DNA from: an uncultured Chloroflexota bacterium
GTDB lineage: Bacteria > Chloroflexota > Anaerolineae > Anaerolineales > Anaerolineaceae
Direction: 5' to 3'
DNA length: 64,000 nucleotides
NCBI GenBank assembly: GCA_902786265.1
Contig: CADACE010000002.1
Location: 93,711-157,710, forward strand
Below the pieces are notes generated by a model. It made no database searches and was not told where the DNA came from. It was given only the letters and a program-made list of their open reading frames with translations. Positions 17,070 through 26,800 of this stretch are shown here, one piece after another. A program made the translations under genes and the position numbers. Every line of letters starts with the position of its first letter. Position 1 is the first letter of the stretch.

Positions 17070-18083
17070 ATGACAAAAGTTTTGCTCTGCGGAGGAGCCG
17101 GCTATATTGGTTCACATACAGCGGTCGAACTGCTTGAAAATGGTTACGATATCGTTGTGGTTGACGACCTTTCCAATTCCAGCGAAGAATCACTGGAGCG
17201 GGTAAAGAAGATCACCGGGAAAGATTTTCCCTTCTATAAAGCTGATGTATGCGATAAAGCAGCATTGGACAAAATCTTTGATGAAAACAAAATTGATGCC
17301 GTCATTCACTTCGCGGGGAAAAAAGCCGTTGGTGAGTCTGTTCAAATTCCTCTGACATATTATCGGATCAATCTCAACGCAACTCTTTCTCTTTGCGAGA
17401 GCATGATCGAACATGGTGTGATGAACATCATCTTTTCCTCCTCCGCGACCGTTTACAGCGCGGATAACAAAGTCCCCTTTACAGAAAATTCCCATCTCGG
17501 CTGTTCCAACCCGTACGGATGGACAAAGCTGATGAATGAACAGATCCTTCAGGATATCGCGAAAGCTACACCGGGATTTTCTGTTGTGCTGCTGAGATAT
17601 TTCAACCCGGTCGGAGCCCATCCGTCAGGTATGATCGGAGAAGATCCGCAGGGGATCCCCAACAATCTGATGCCGTTTATCGCCCAGACCGCGGTCGGCA
17701 AGAGGGACCACATCAACGTCTTCGGAAATGATTATGACACACCAGACGGCACCGGTGTACGCGATTACCTGCATGTGGTCGATCTTGCGGCCGGGCATGT
17801 TGCAGCACTGCGTTACGTTCTCGATCATGAAGGGACAGAGATTTTCAACCTCGGAACCGGGAACGGCGTATCCGTTTTGGAAATGATCAAATCTTATTCC
17901 AAAGCCTGCGGGCATGACCTGCCCTATGTCATCGCTCCCCGCCGTGCGGGCGACCTGGCGACTGTCTATGCGAATGCGGAAAAAGCCAAAGAGGTTTTGG
18001 GCTGGACAGCGGTCAAGACTCTTGATGACATGTGCGCGGATTCCTGGAACTGGCAGTCCCATAATCCGAACGGATATAAATAG
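17070..18083 (+). CDS. galE: UDP-glucose 4-epimerase
   Basis: A 337-residue short-chain dehydrogenase-type epimerase that interconverts UDP-glucose and UDP-galactose in the cytoplasm. The NAD-binding GGAGYIGSH lies at residues 7-15, the catalytic Ser region is SSSATVYS, and Tyr-x3-Lys is in NPYGWTKL near 148. Length and the C-terminal VYANAEKAKEVLGW segment are typical of GalE. An AGGAGG ribosome site precedes the ATG. Together with the nucleotidyltransferase upstream it probably supplies sugar nucleotides for cell-surface glycans. A strong terminator follows. Confidence 0.94.
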   Translation: MTKVLLCGGAGYIGSHTAVELLENGYDIVVVDDLSNSSEESLERVKKITGKDFPFYKADVCDKAALDKIFDENKIDAVIHFAGKKAVGESVQIPLTYYRINLNATLSLCESMIEHGVMNIIFSSSATVYSADNKVPFTENSHLGCSNPYGWTKLMNEQILQDIAKATPGFSVVLLRYFNPVGAHPSGMIGEDPQGIPNNLMPFIAQTAVGKRDHINVFGNDYDTPDGTGVRDYLHVVDLAAGHVAALRYVLDHEGTEIFNLGTGNGVSVLEMIKSYSKACGHDLPYVIAPRRAGDLATVYANAEKAKEVLGWTAVKTLDDMCADSWNWQSHNPNGYK

Positions 18084-18104
18084 ACAGTAAAAAGCAAGAA
18101 AGAG

Positions 18105-18160
18105 CGGTGAACAAATCAGGCTGCCCGGGGCTGTTTATTCCTGATTTGTTCACTGCTTTT
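18105..18160 (+). terminator. Long hairpin terminator after galE
   Basis: A perfect 14-bp stem (18107-18120 with 18140-18153) is followed by TGCTTTTA. Confidence 0.75.
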
Positions 18161-18198
18161 ATGAATGATTGTTTGTATTGTTGCTCAAGGAATTCAGA

Positions 18199-18486
18199 AT
18201 GTCGTTACCCGTAATTTGTGAAACGATCATGATCATCTGTTTCGGGCTGTCCTGGCCCGCAAACATCATGAAATCTTTGCGTTCAAGGACGGCAAAAGGG
18301 AAAAGCCTTCCTTTCCTGTGCCTGATCGAAGTCGGATATATATTTGGTATTTTCGGAAAAATCATCACACACACTTACAACCTGGCAACCGTGTTTTACT
18401 TCATCAATTTTTTCATGGTCCTGGCTGATATAATTCTCTATTTCCGCAATTCACGTCTGGATCGTGAACGGGATGCAGCCGGATGA
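18199..18486 (+). CDS. Small three-helix membrane protein, PQ-loop/SemiSWEET-like
   Basis: A 95-residue membrane protein with three hydrophobic helices. The segment GLSWPANIMKSLRSRTAKGK resembles the PQ-loop region of SemiSWEET-type proteins, in which a Pro lies in the first helix followed by a basic loop. Small proteins of this kind are common in anaerobic Firmicutes and Chloroflexi, but their substrate is unknown. ATG 18199 follows AAGGAAT. The 3' end overlaps the next gene, so the two are probably co-expressed. Confidence 0.65.
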   Translation: MSLPVICETIMIICFGLSWPANIMKSLRSRTAKGKSLPFLCLIEVGYIFGIFGKIITHTYNLATVFYFINFFMVLADIILYFRNSRLDRERDAAG

Positions 18487-19558
18487 TCCGCGTGAGATTT
18501 CAGCAGCGAAAACAGCAAGCATGACACCGGAAAAACATCAGCGCTATAATTCAATAGATTTATGCAAATTTCTGATGGCGTTTTGTGTTGTCGCCATCCA
18601 TACGCATCCGGTAGATTCCACGATCAATAAGACTCTCTTTACCTTATATTCCGTGCTTCTTGATCTGGCAGTTCCGTTTTTCTTTCTGGCAGGCGGATTT
18701 CTGTTGGGAAAAGATTTGCGGTATCCGTATTCCGATAGAAACAGTCTTTCGAAAATCCGTAAATATTTGATGCGGATGGTCAAATACTATTGTATCTGGT
18801 CTCTCATTTATCTGCCGCTGGCGATCAGCAGCTACCGGTCCAAAGGCTGGGATATCGGCAGATCGATCCGCTCGTACATCCAGGGTTTTTTCTTTATCGG
18901 AGAACATTTCAATTCATGGATGCTGTGGTATCTGCTTTCAGCAATATACGCATTAATACTCATTCTCTTCCTGCTGAAATATTTGCGCTGCTCACCGGAA
19001 ACGGCTGCAAAAACCGGTTCTGTGATCCTGCTGGTCAGCATCGGTCTGACTTTTCTTTCCGGTTATGACGGACCGCTTCCCGGATGGCTTCATTTTATAC
19101 GTACCCGTCTCCCGGGAACAATTGTTAATGGAAGAATATTGCTGGGCTGTTTTTATCTGCCGATAGGAATACTCCTATCCCGTTACGATGTTTCGGCTTT
19201 CGTTTCTGTATATGCATTTATTTTGGGCTTATGCCTTCGCTTCAGCGCAGACAACAGTTTCTCAAATGGCATGTCCGCGGTACTCTGCAGCACCGGCTTT
19301 TTTGTTCTTGTAAAAGGGATCAAACTTCCTGATTCAAAAATCTATTTCGTTTTGAGGAAAATGAGCACCGTGATTTATTTCATCCATCTGCTCGTCTGGA
19401 CAGCTTATTATTCGCTCAAATACGAAAAAATCACTTATGGGGTTGAAAGCTTTCTGGCGGTTTCTCTCATAAGCACCATAACAGCCGCTGTTTACGTCTG
19501 CTGCAGATACAGGAAAATTCTTCGTAAAAATCAGCGGTCTTTGATCAACAGCAAATAA
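18464..19558 (+). CDS. Acyltransferase-3 family membrane protein
   Basis: A protein of up to 364 residues with about ten membrane helices. It opens with SIDLCKFLMAFCVVAIHTHP, the signature start of acyltransferase-3 (OafA/WecH-like) enzymes, with the catalytic-type His in the VAIHT segment. These enzymes O-acetylate sugars or other surface molecules at the membrane. The start is uncertain: GTG 18464 gives a 23-nt overlap with the preceding gene, while ATG 18473 or 18521 are also possible and none has a strong ribosome site. The 3' end overlaps the convergent thiN by 28 nt. Confidence 0.8.
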   Translation: MNGMQPDDPREISAAKTASMTPEKHQRYNSIDLCKFLMAFCVVAIHTHPVDSTINKTLFTLYSVLLDLAVPFFFLAGGFLLGKDLRYPYSDRNSLSKIRKYLMRMVKYYCIWSLIYLPLAISSYRSKGWDIGRSIRSYIQGFFFIGEHFNSWMLWYLLSAIYALILILFLLKYLRCSPETAAKTGSVILLVSIGLTFLSGYDGPLPGWLHFIRTRLPGTIVNGRILLGCFYLPIGILLSRYDVSAFVSVYAFILGLCLRFSADNSFSNGMSAVLCSTGFFVLVKGIKLPDSKIYFVLRKMSTVIYFIHLLVWTAYYSLKYEKITYGVESFLAVSLISTITAAVYVCCRYRKILRKNQRSLINSK

Positions 19559-20154
19559 CCGTTTTCGACTTCAACTTCAGCTGTTTTTCCGGGAAGAGTT
19601 TCATTGCTGACGCCAAACTGATACTCAGCTGCTATATCGGCTTTTTCGAGCCGATATTTTGCGTTCCTGATCGTTACCCCTTTTGCGGTCCCGGCAATCG
19701 CCAGAAGTGAGAAATAGGAATACCTGCATTCAATTTTCGCGGTTTCACCTGAGGTAATGATCTCAAATTCAGAATAATCATCCACAGCCATAACCTTTTT
19801 TTGGCGGTTTGTCAGCCAGAGAAGAATATAAATGTTCGCCAGAGTATGATCCATACGTTCGCCGAATACACCCAGCAGAAGGAAATCCTCAAAGCCCCGT
19901 AAATCCGCTTTTCTTACCGCAGCCATTGTGTCTGTGTCGTCCTTTTCACAGGGAAGCACAACCGTCTCAACAGGCAAATCAGGATTTTCATGGGAATCAA
20001 AATCGCCAATGATCAAATCGGCATTTACTTTCAATCCCGCCTGATGTTTCAGTCCGCTGTCACAAAATATAATAAAGTCATCCGGATGCAGGTACGTCCG
20101 GATCACGTCGTAATTATTGATATCAGCACCCCCGATAATTACGCAGCGCCGCAT
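19531..20154 (-). CDS. thiN: Thiamine pyrophosphokinase
   Basis: A 207-residue enzyme that makes thiamine diphosphate from thiamine and ATP. The motifs IIGDFDS (residues about 49-55) and KDDTDT (about 70-75) are the metal and pyrophosphate-binding signatures of the family, and GVFGERMDHTLAN follows. The C-terminal part is beta-rich as expected for the thiamine-binding domain. ATG 20154 is chosen because GGTGGA lies upstream; the longer frame to 20220 runs into the nitroreductase gene. It starts just 4 nt past the stop of that gene and is likely co-transcribed with it. Confidence 0.9.
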   Translation of the reverse strand: MRRCVIIGGADINNYDVIRTYLHPDDFIIFCDSGLKHQAGLKVNADLIIGDFDSHENPDLPVETVVLPCEKDDTDTMAAVRKADLRGFEDFLLLGVFGERMDHTLANIYILLWLTNRQKKVMAVDDYSEFEIITSGETAKIECRYSYFSLLAIAGTAKGVTIRNAKYRLEKADIAAEYQFGVSNETLPGKTAEVEVENGYLLLIKDR

Positions 20155-20158
20155 CTTT

Positions 20159-20686
20159 TTATTCCACCCAATAAACACGGCCGGGCTTACGCGGAGCAGC
20201 AGCCGGCATTTCGCCGTCAATATATCCGACCGCGCAATGACCTATGCCTTCATAGTCACCTTCGGCACCAAGGTCACTGAGCAATTTCTTCCATTCTTCG
20301 GATTCAAACTCTTCTTTTGCCCGATGGATCCAGATACTGCCGAGTCCAAGCGAATGTGCTGCCAGCATCATGTTTCCCATCACAAGGCTTCCATCATAAA
20401 CATGGGTAAAAGCACTTTTGTCGGCGAGAACGATAAAAATCACCGGGGCTCCGTAAAACGGGTCAAAGCCCTCTTTCCATCCGCCGATCTTCCGGTTTGC
20501 TTCGGCAAGCTTATCCCTGACATCTTTATTGGTGACAGCAATGATCATACCAGCCTGTTTTCCCATACCGCTCGGTGCGTAAAGTCCTGCTTCCACGATT
20601 TGTTCAAGATCCGCTTTTTCCGGCATTTCCGGCTTGAATTTCCGGATACTTCTGCGCTCCTTCATTGCAATAATGATCTCGTTCAT
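20159..20686 (-). CDS. Nitroreductase family flavoprotein
   Basis: A 175-residue FMN-dependent oxidoreductase. The N-terminal ERRSIRKFKPE segment binds FMN phosphate, APSGMGKQ follows, and a Gly-Leu-Gly-Ser-Ile-Trp segment lies near residue 115. Physiological substrates of this family vary widely (nitro compounds, quinones, flavins), so none is assigned. It is the first gene of a minus-strand pair with thiN. Confidence 0.88.
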   Translation of the reverse strand: MNEIIIAMKERRSIRKFKPEMPEKADLEQIVEAGLYAPSGMGKQAGMIIAVTNKDVRDKLAEANRKIGGWKEGFDPFYGAPVIFIVLADKSAFTHVYDGSLVMGNMMLAAHSLGLGSIWIHRAKEEFESEEWKKLLSDLGAEGDYEGIGHCAVGYIDGEMPAAAPRKPGRVYWVE

Positions 20687-20776
20687 ATGTGATAACCGTC
20701 CCTTCTAAATAAACAATAAAACCATATTCCTAATTATAAACACAAACCAGTATTCCGGTTATATTATTTTTACAGT

Positions 20777-20791
20777 TATAATAACCCCATG
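20777..20791 (+). promoter_or_regulatory. murJ -10 box placed for a leaderless transcript
   Basis: A perfect TATAAT (20777-20782) ends 6 nt before ATG 20789. The expected start point falls on the start codon, and no ribosome site is present, so murJ mRNA may be leaderless. Confidence 0.55.
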
Positions 20792-22381
20792 GAGAGAAAA
20801 ACGAAACATTCAATAAATCTTTCAAAACTGTCAAAAACATCACTTTTGCTGTTTTTCTGTTTCGGTATTGATAAATGTGTTGCGATGCTGAGACAGATGA
20901 TCATCGGACGGCAGTTCGGTCTTTCTATGGAATTGGATGTATTCAACATTGCCAATAACCTGCCGGATATGCTCTTTACGCTTATCAGCGGAGGAGCACT
21001 TTCCATGGCTTTGATACCGGTAATGTCAGACATCATCAATAAAGACGGAAAAAAAGCCGGATGGAAACTGTTTTCTTCTGTTGCCAATCTGTCTTTCCTC
21101 TGTGCGGCAGTTCTGGCTGTATTGACAGCTATATTCGCCAAACCGCTGGTCGTTTCCGAAATCGGCATCGCTCCGGGATTCACATCGGAACAGCAGTCAG
21201 CAGTGATCCGTTTGATGCGCATGAACCTGATCGCTATGCTGATATTTGCCCTAAGCGGTTATATTGTCGGCGGGCTTCAGGCAAACCAGCATTTTCTGAT
21301 GCCGGCGCTCGCTCCGATTTTTTATAACATCGGTCAGATATTCGGGGCGGTTATCCTTTCTCCGACCGAAGCATATCAGATCGGACCGATAACTCTGCCT
21401 TGTTTCGGCATGGGTATTGACGGGCTTGTATACGGTGTCATCATCGGAGCAGCCGCCCATCTGTTGATCCAGGTACCGGCCCTGATCAGGCATAATTTCC
21501 GCTGGTATCCTGATATTGCACTGCGGGACCATAATGTTCATCGCGTACTGCGCATATTGGGACCCCGGATCTTATCCGTATTCTTCGTGCAGATCATCTT
21601 TATTATCCGGGATAATTACGCGTCGCGTCTGGCATCCGGAGCAGTTACAGCATTGAGCTATGGATACATGTTCCAGCAGCTTCCTGAAACCCTGATCGGT
21701 ACAGCAATCGGAACAGCGATCCTGCCGTCACTTTCCTTGTATATTTCGAATAAGGATGCTGTTTCTTATCAGGAAGTCATCGAAAAAGCCTGCCGCATTG
21801 CGTTGGCTTTTTCTCTCGGTGCTGCTGTAATTATGGCAGTAGGTCTGGGTCCTTTGATCGGAGCTTTTTTCGCTTTTGATGAAGCCCAGAACCTGCTGAT
21901 GATGCGAACACTGCAGGGATTCCTTGTCGGTCTGGCCGGGCATTGTTTATTGGAAATTGCCAACCGTGCATTTTACGCACAGGAACAGGCATTGGCTCCC
22001 CTGTTGGCAACAATTCTCAATGTGGTTATCTATATCGTTGCCGGATTTCTGTTATTCCGCAGGCTGGATGCACCCGGCCTCAGCCTGACAGACTCCATCG
22101 CATTCACGGTCCAGGCTGTCCTTATGCTGATCATCCTTGCTCACCCGAAAAAGTTCAGCCGGTTTCTGTCAGGTGAAAATTTTCTTTCCTCTGCTCCGGA
22201 TTTACGAAATACGCTCCTGCGTTCCATTCCAGGTGCTGCCGCGGCAGGTGGTATATGTTTTGCCGTGATGAACTTCCTAATTATGAATAATCTGGTAAAA
22301 TCTATTGTGGGAATGGTTGCAGCTTTGGCTTTTTACTGCATTATCATTCTTCCAGAGATAAAGTTACTTAGACGTTTTTGA
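20789..22381 (+). CDS. murJ: Lipid II flippase MurJ (MviN family)
   Basis: A 530-residue membrane protein with about 14 helices. The N-terminal NIANNLPDMLFTLISGGALS segment is the hallmark of MurJ, with the small-residue patch following DVFN. MurJ flips the peptidoglycan precursor lipid II across the membrane. Later in the window rodA and an ftsB-like gene also serve cell-wall growth. The start lies 7 nt from a -10 box with no ribosome site, so translation may be leaderless. A downstream gene follows within 40 nt. Confidence 0.92.
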   Translation: MERKTKHSINLSKLSKTSLLLFFCFGIDKCVAMLRQMIIGRQFGLSMELDVFNIANNLPDMLFTLISGGALSMALIPVMSDIINKDGKKAGWKLFSSVANLSFLCAAVLAVLTAIFAKPLVVSEIGIAPGFTSEQQSAVIRLMRMNLIAMLIFALSGYIVGGLQANQHFLMPALAPIFYNIGQIFGAVILSPTEAYQIGPITLPCFGMGIDGLVYGVIIGAAAHLLIQVPALIRHNFRWYPDIALRDHNVHRVLRILGPRILSVFFVQIIFIIRDNYASRLASGAVTALSYGYMFQQLPETLIGTAIGTAILPSLSLYISNKDAVSYQEVIEKACRIALAFSLGAAVIMAVGLGPLIGAFFAFDEAQNLLMMRTLQGFLVGLAGHCLLEIANRAFYAQEQALAPLLATILNVVIYIVAGFLLFRRLDAPGLSLTDSIAFTVQAVLMLIILAHPKKFSRFLSGENFLSSAPDLRNTLLRSIPGAAAAGGICFAVMNFLIMNNLVKSIVGMVAALAFYCIIILPEIKLLRRF

Positions 22382-22419
22382 AATAAACCGGTCTGTAATG
22401 GACCGATAATGAGGAAAAA

Positions 22420-23679
22420 ATGAATCAACTGCCCAATCAAAACCAACAGACTCCTTTCACACCAATGAATCAGAATCAGGCAGGAAATCCGCAGGGATTT
22501 CCGCAGCAGCCTCCTATGAGCGGACAACAATGGAATGCAGCTCCCAATTTCAATGGACAGCCTGTCACAAATCCTGCCGGACCCCAGATAAACAATTCAA
22601 ATGCCAAACCGGGTAAGGAAAAGAAAAAAAAGAAAAAATCAGGCGGCTCTGTTATCGGATGGATTTTATTGGGAATTGTTTTGATGATCGCTTTAGGCAT
22701 TCTGGGCGGTGTTTTAGGCTACAATACAGCCATCAGTGCCCGTCAGGCAGAATATTCCCGTCGGTCCATGATGGCTGCTGCTGAACAGTATCAAATGGCA
22801 CTTGCAGACATTGAGCAGGGAAAATATCAAAACGCCAAAACCCGATTGGATTATGTAATTGAAGTGGATTCTGCATATCCGGGAGCTATGGAAACATATC
22901 AGACGGTCATGTTAGCTCTCTATCCGACAGCATCACCCACTCCTGTAATAACTGCAACCCCTGCACCCACAGCGACTGTGGATACCCGCGGAGAAGAGGA
23001 AATGTTTCAGGCAATTCAGCAGGCTGTTTACAGTCAGAACTGGGAATACGCGATCAATTTAATCACCGCACTTCGTGACCGGGACATCAGTTACCGTGGC
23101 TTAGAGGTCGATGGATTATATTACATTGCCCTGCGTAATTACGGAATGCAGCAGATCAATGCGGGTTACCTTGAAAACGGCGTCTACAATATCACACTGG
23201 CAGAATCCTTCGGTCCTATTGATAACCAGGCTGACAGCCTGCGCAATGCCGCCCGAGCATATCTCTCCGGAGCAGGCTTCTGGGAAATCAATTGGAGCAA
23301 AGCTCTTGAATATTATTCAAACGCAGCTTCTGTAATGCCCAATTTAATGGATCGTGCTACAAACTTGACCGCAAATCAGCGATACGCGGAAGCCTCATTT
23401 GCTGTCGCTTCTGAATATGTCGCCAGAGAAGATTTCTGCGGTGCCATCCCGTTCTATCAGCAGGGGTTAGTGATATCGATATCAGAACCCGTACAAATGA
23501 CAGCAACAGCTGTATACCTTGAGTGTTATCCGCCCCAGCCTACTGATGTACCTGTGGAAACAGGTGATAATTTTGGTTTTATTGATGGTTATGATTTGTA
23601 TAATGACCCGGGATTTGAAAATTATGACCCGGGGGTTGAAAATTATGACCCGGGGGTTGAAAACTTTGGATACTTCTGA
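22420..23679 (+). CDS. Membrane-anchored protein with TPR-like domain and C-terminal repeat
   Basis: A 419-residue protein without a clear family. Residues 1-65 are Asn/Gln/Pro-rich and disordered, followed by a run of Lys. One membrane helix lies near residues 73-103. Residues about 108-165 look like a TPR unit (AEQYQMALADIEQGKYQNA). A Thr-Pro linker with ATPTPV-like repeats follows, then more helical repeats. The extreme C-terminus repeats Asn/Asp-Pro-Gly-Val/Phe-Glu-Asn-Tyr units, coded by a 24-bp tandem repeat. GAGG precedes the ATG. The layout suggests an anchored extracellular scaffold; function unknown. Confidence 0.7.
   Translation: MNQLPNQNQQTPFTPMNQNQAGNPQGFPQQPPMSGQQWNAAPNFNGQPVTNPAGPQINNSNAKPGKEKKKKKKSGGSVIGWILLGIVLMIALGILGGVLGYNTAISARQAEYSRRSMMAAAEQYQMALADIEQGKYQNAKTRLDYVIEVDSAYPGAMETYQTVMLALYPTASPTPVITATPAPTATVDTRGEEEMFQAIQQAVYSQNWEYAINLITALRDRDISYRGLEVDGLYYIALRNYGMQQINAGYLENGVYNITLAESFGPIDNQADSLRNAARAYLSGAGFWEINWSKALEYYSNAASVMPNLMDRATNLTANQRYAEASFAVASEYVAREDFCGAIPFYQQGLVISISEPVQMTATAVYLECYPPQPTDVPVETGDNFGFIDGYDLYNDPGFENYDPGVENYDPGVENFGYF
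23604..23668 (+). repeat. 24-bp coding tandem repeat
   Basis: Three nearly identical 24-bp units coding for DPG(V/F)ENY close the preceding gene. The two last units differ at a single position or two, so the tract may vary in copy number between strains. Confidence 0.8.
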
Positions 23680-23740
23680 TGTTCTGAAGCAATCTCTTTA
23701 GAGAATTTCTGTTATTGTTTGTCATTTTCTTTTAAGATTT

Positions 23741-23771
23741 AAGCGACTTGTGATATAATGATAAGTCGCTT
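23741..23771 (+). promoter_or_regulatory. rpoC promoter with palindrome over the -10 box
   Basis: A perfect 9-bp inverted repeat (AAGCGACTT 23741-23749 with AAGTCGCTT 23763-23771) encloses TATAAT (23754-23759). The -35 region (near TTTAAG) is weak. The arrangement looks like an operator for a dimeric regulator; as the start point would lie near 23766, the hairpin would not be fully transcribed. Confidence 0.6.
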
Positions 23772-23877
23772 ATAAAATGCTTATGGGCGAATTGTGCCTT
23801 AAACCGCTGTATGCTTACAGCCTGTTTTGCTACATAAATCAAATGATGTTTACATCATATAATTAAGGAGAAAAAAC

Positions 23878-26800
23878 GTGGAAACGAAAGGTTTGGTTGC
23901 ATTAGGAATCAGTCTTGCATCTCCGGACACCATCCGCAGCTGGTCTCACGGCGAAGTTTTGAAGCCGGAAACCATTAACTACCGGCGCCTCCGCCCGGAA
24001 AAGGACGGCCTCTTTTGTGAGGCGATCTTCGGGCCTACCCGTGACTGGCAGTGTTATTGCGGTAAGTATAAGAACCCTCGTTACAAAGGGATCATCTGTG
24101 ACAAGTGCGGTGTTGAAGTTACAAAAGCTTCTGTTCGCCGCGAACGTCTTGGACATATTGAACTTGCAACCCCGATTGCTCATATTTGGTATACACGCCG
24201 TATCCCGTCATATCTCGGTTTGCTTTTAGATATTTCCCGCAGAAATTTAGACCGTGTTCTCTATTTTGCGCAGTATATCGTCACCTATGTCGATGAAGAA
24301 GCCCGACAAAAAGCACTCAGCAAATTAGAAGATGATATCAATGGTACAGAACGCGAACGTGCTCAGGAAGTAAATGCGAAAATTCTCAGCGTAAAACGTG
24401 AACGTGATGCAAAACTGAAAGCTCTTCAGGAAAAACGCGATCAGCTTCAATCAAGGGCTGAAGAAGAAATCAGCAAGCGGCTGGATCCTGTCATGCGCGA
24501 AGGACAGCGTCTGGAACAAACCCTGCAGGATTCTGTAGGACAGGCAGCAGCTCTGGATTTACATTTTAACGCTGCAGACGTGACAATTGTAAAAGCCGGC
24601 GAAACCATTTCTTTCCAGCATATTTCCACCGTTCAGGATACCGTTCGGGAAAAGCTCGAATCACTTGAGAAAGAAATCAAACAACAGCAGCAGGCTGATA
24701 TCGAAAAACTCGACATCGAAAAAATGAAAATTCGTGCCGAAGCTGAAGAACAGATGGAAGCATTGCGCAGCCAGCACGCGGATCAGTCTACTGAAACACA
24801 AAGCCAGAATTCCAAACTCCGCGAAGAATTGGAAGATCTGCAGCCTTTCACTTTCCTGAGTGAAACTTCTTATCGCGAACTGCGCTCCCGCTGGGGGCAG
24901 GTTTTCCGCGCTGACATGGGTGCAGAAGCTTTCTATGATATTCTCAAGCGCCTGGATCTGGATCAACTTTCCAAGGATCTTTGGAATGAAGTCCGCACCA
25001 CAAAATCCAAGCAGAAACGTAAGAAGGCAACTTCCCGACTGAAGGTCGTTGAATCTTTCCGCGCTTCTCATAATCATCCGGAATGGATGATCATGACAGT
25101 TTTGCCGGTTATACCTCCGGATCTGCGCCCGATGGTTCAGCTGGATGGCGGCCGTTTCGCTACTTCTGACCTGAACGATCTTTATCGCCGCGTCATCAAC
25201 CGCAATAACCGTCTGAAGAGACTGTTGGAACTCGGCGCTCCGGATGTGATCGTTCGCAACGAAAAACGTATGCTCCAGGAAGCCGTTGACTCTCTGATCG
25301 ACAACTCTCAGCGCGGCAAAGCACTTTCCCGCCGTGGCCGCCGCGAGCTGAAATCTCTGAGTGACATGCTGAAGGGTAAGAAAGGTCGTTTCCGCCGCAA
25401 TCTGCTGGGTAAACGCGTCGACTATTCCGGCCGTTCCGTTATCGTTGTCGGTCCGAAGCTCAAGCTGTACCAGTGCGGTCTGCCGAAGTCCATGGCATTG
25501 GAACTTTATATGCCCTTCGTCATTTCCCGCCTGTGCAAGCATGGCTATGCTACTAACGTTAAAGGTGCACGCCGCTTGATCGAACGCAACCGCACCGAAG
25601 TATGGGAAGTTCTGGAAGAAGTTATCGGAGAACGCCCGGTAATGTTGAACCGTGCGCCAACCCTGCACCGTCTGGGTATTCAGGCTTTTGAACCGATCCT
25701 GATCGAAGGGTCCGCCATTCAGCTGCACCCGCTGGTTTGTACAGCTTTCAATGCTGACTTTGACGGTGACCAGATGGCTGTCCATGTACCGCTTTCCGAT
25801 AAAGCTGTCAATGAAGCCCGCACCCTGATGCTGGCTTCCAAGAACCTGCTGAAGCCTGCAGACGGCGAACCGATCATCAGCCCGTCCAAAGATATGGTTC
25901 TCGGTATTTATTATCTGACTATGGAACTTGGGCAGGATCATCCTGGCGATGGACGCGCTTTCTATGACTTCGATGAAGTCAAATACTGCTACGACGTCAA
26001 CCAGGTCAATCTGCACACGAAGATCAAGTTCAAAGCCACGACTTACTATGATGAAGATGGCAAACGCATGGATGAACCGGTGACCAAGATCATCGATACC
26101 ACCGTCGGCCGTGTGATCTTCAACAACATTCTGCCGGAAAAGATGCTCTTCAAGAACATGACCTTCGGCAAGGGTGAAATTAAAGACCTGATTTCTGAAG
26201 TTTACGATGTCTGTGGTCAGGATGAAACGACAATCGTTGCCGACTCCATTAAGGATATCGGTTTTGAATTCTCCATGCGTTCCGGTCTTACCATGGCTGT
26301 TTCCGACATTACTGTTCCGCCGGAACGAAATCAGCTGCAGCATCAGGCAGACGAAGAAGTTGAAAAGATCAACAAACAGTATCGCAAAGGTCTGCTCACA
26401 GCAGCCGAACGCGATGACCGTATCGTTGCAGTCTGGCAGGAAACAACCAATAAGGTATCCAAGGCTGTTCGCAACTTCATGGATCCGGAAGGTGACATGG
26501 CTATCATGGCAAACTCCGGAGCTACCAAGGGTGGTTTCGGTCCTATCGGTCAGTTGGCCGGTATGCGCGGTTTGATGGCTGACCCGTCCGGTCGTATCAT
26601 CACCCTGCCGATTAAATCGAACTTCCGTGAAGGTCTGGACGCACTGGAGTACTTCATTTCCACTCATGGTGCCCGAAAAGGTCTGGCAGATACCGCGCTG
26701 CGTACGGCAGATGCCGGTTACCTGACCCGCCGTCTTGTAGATATTGCTCAGGATCTGATCATCAATGATGAAGACTGCGGTACCGATGAAGGTATTTACA

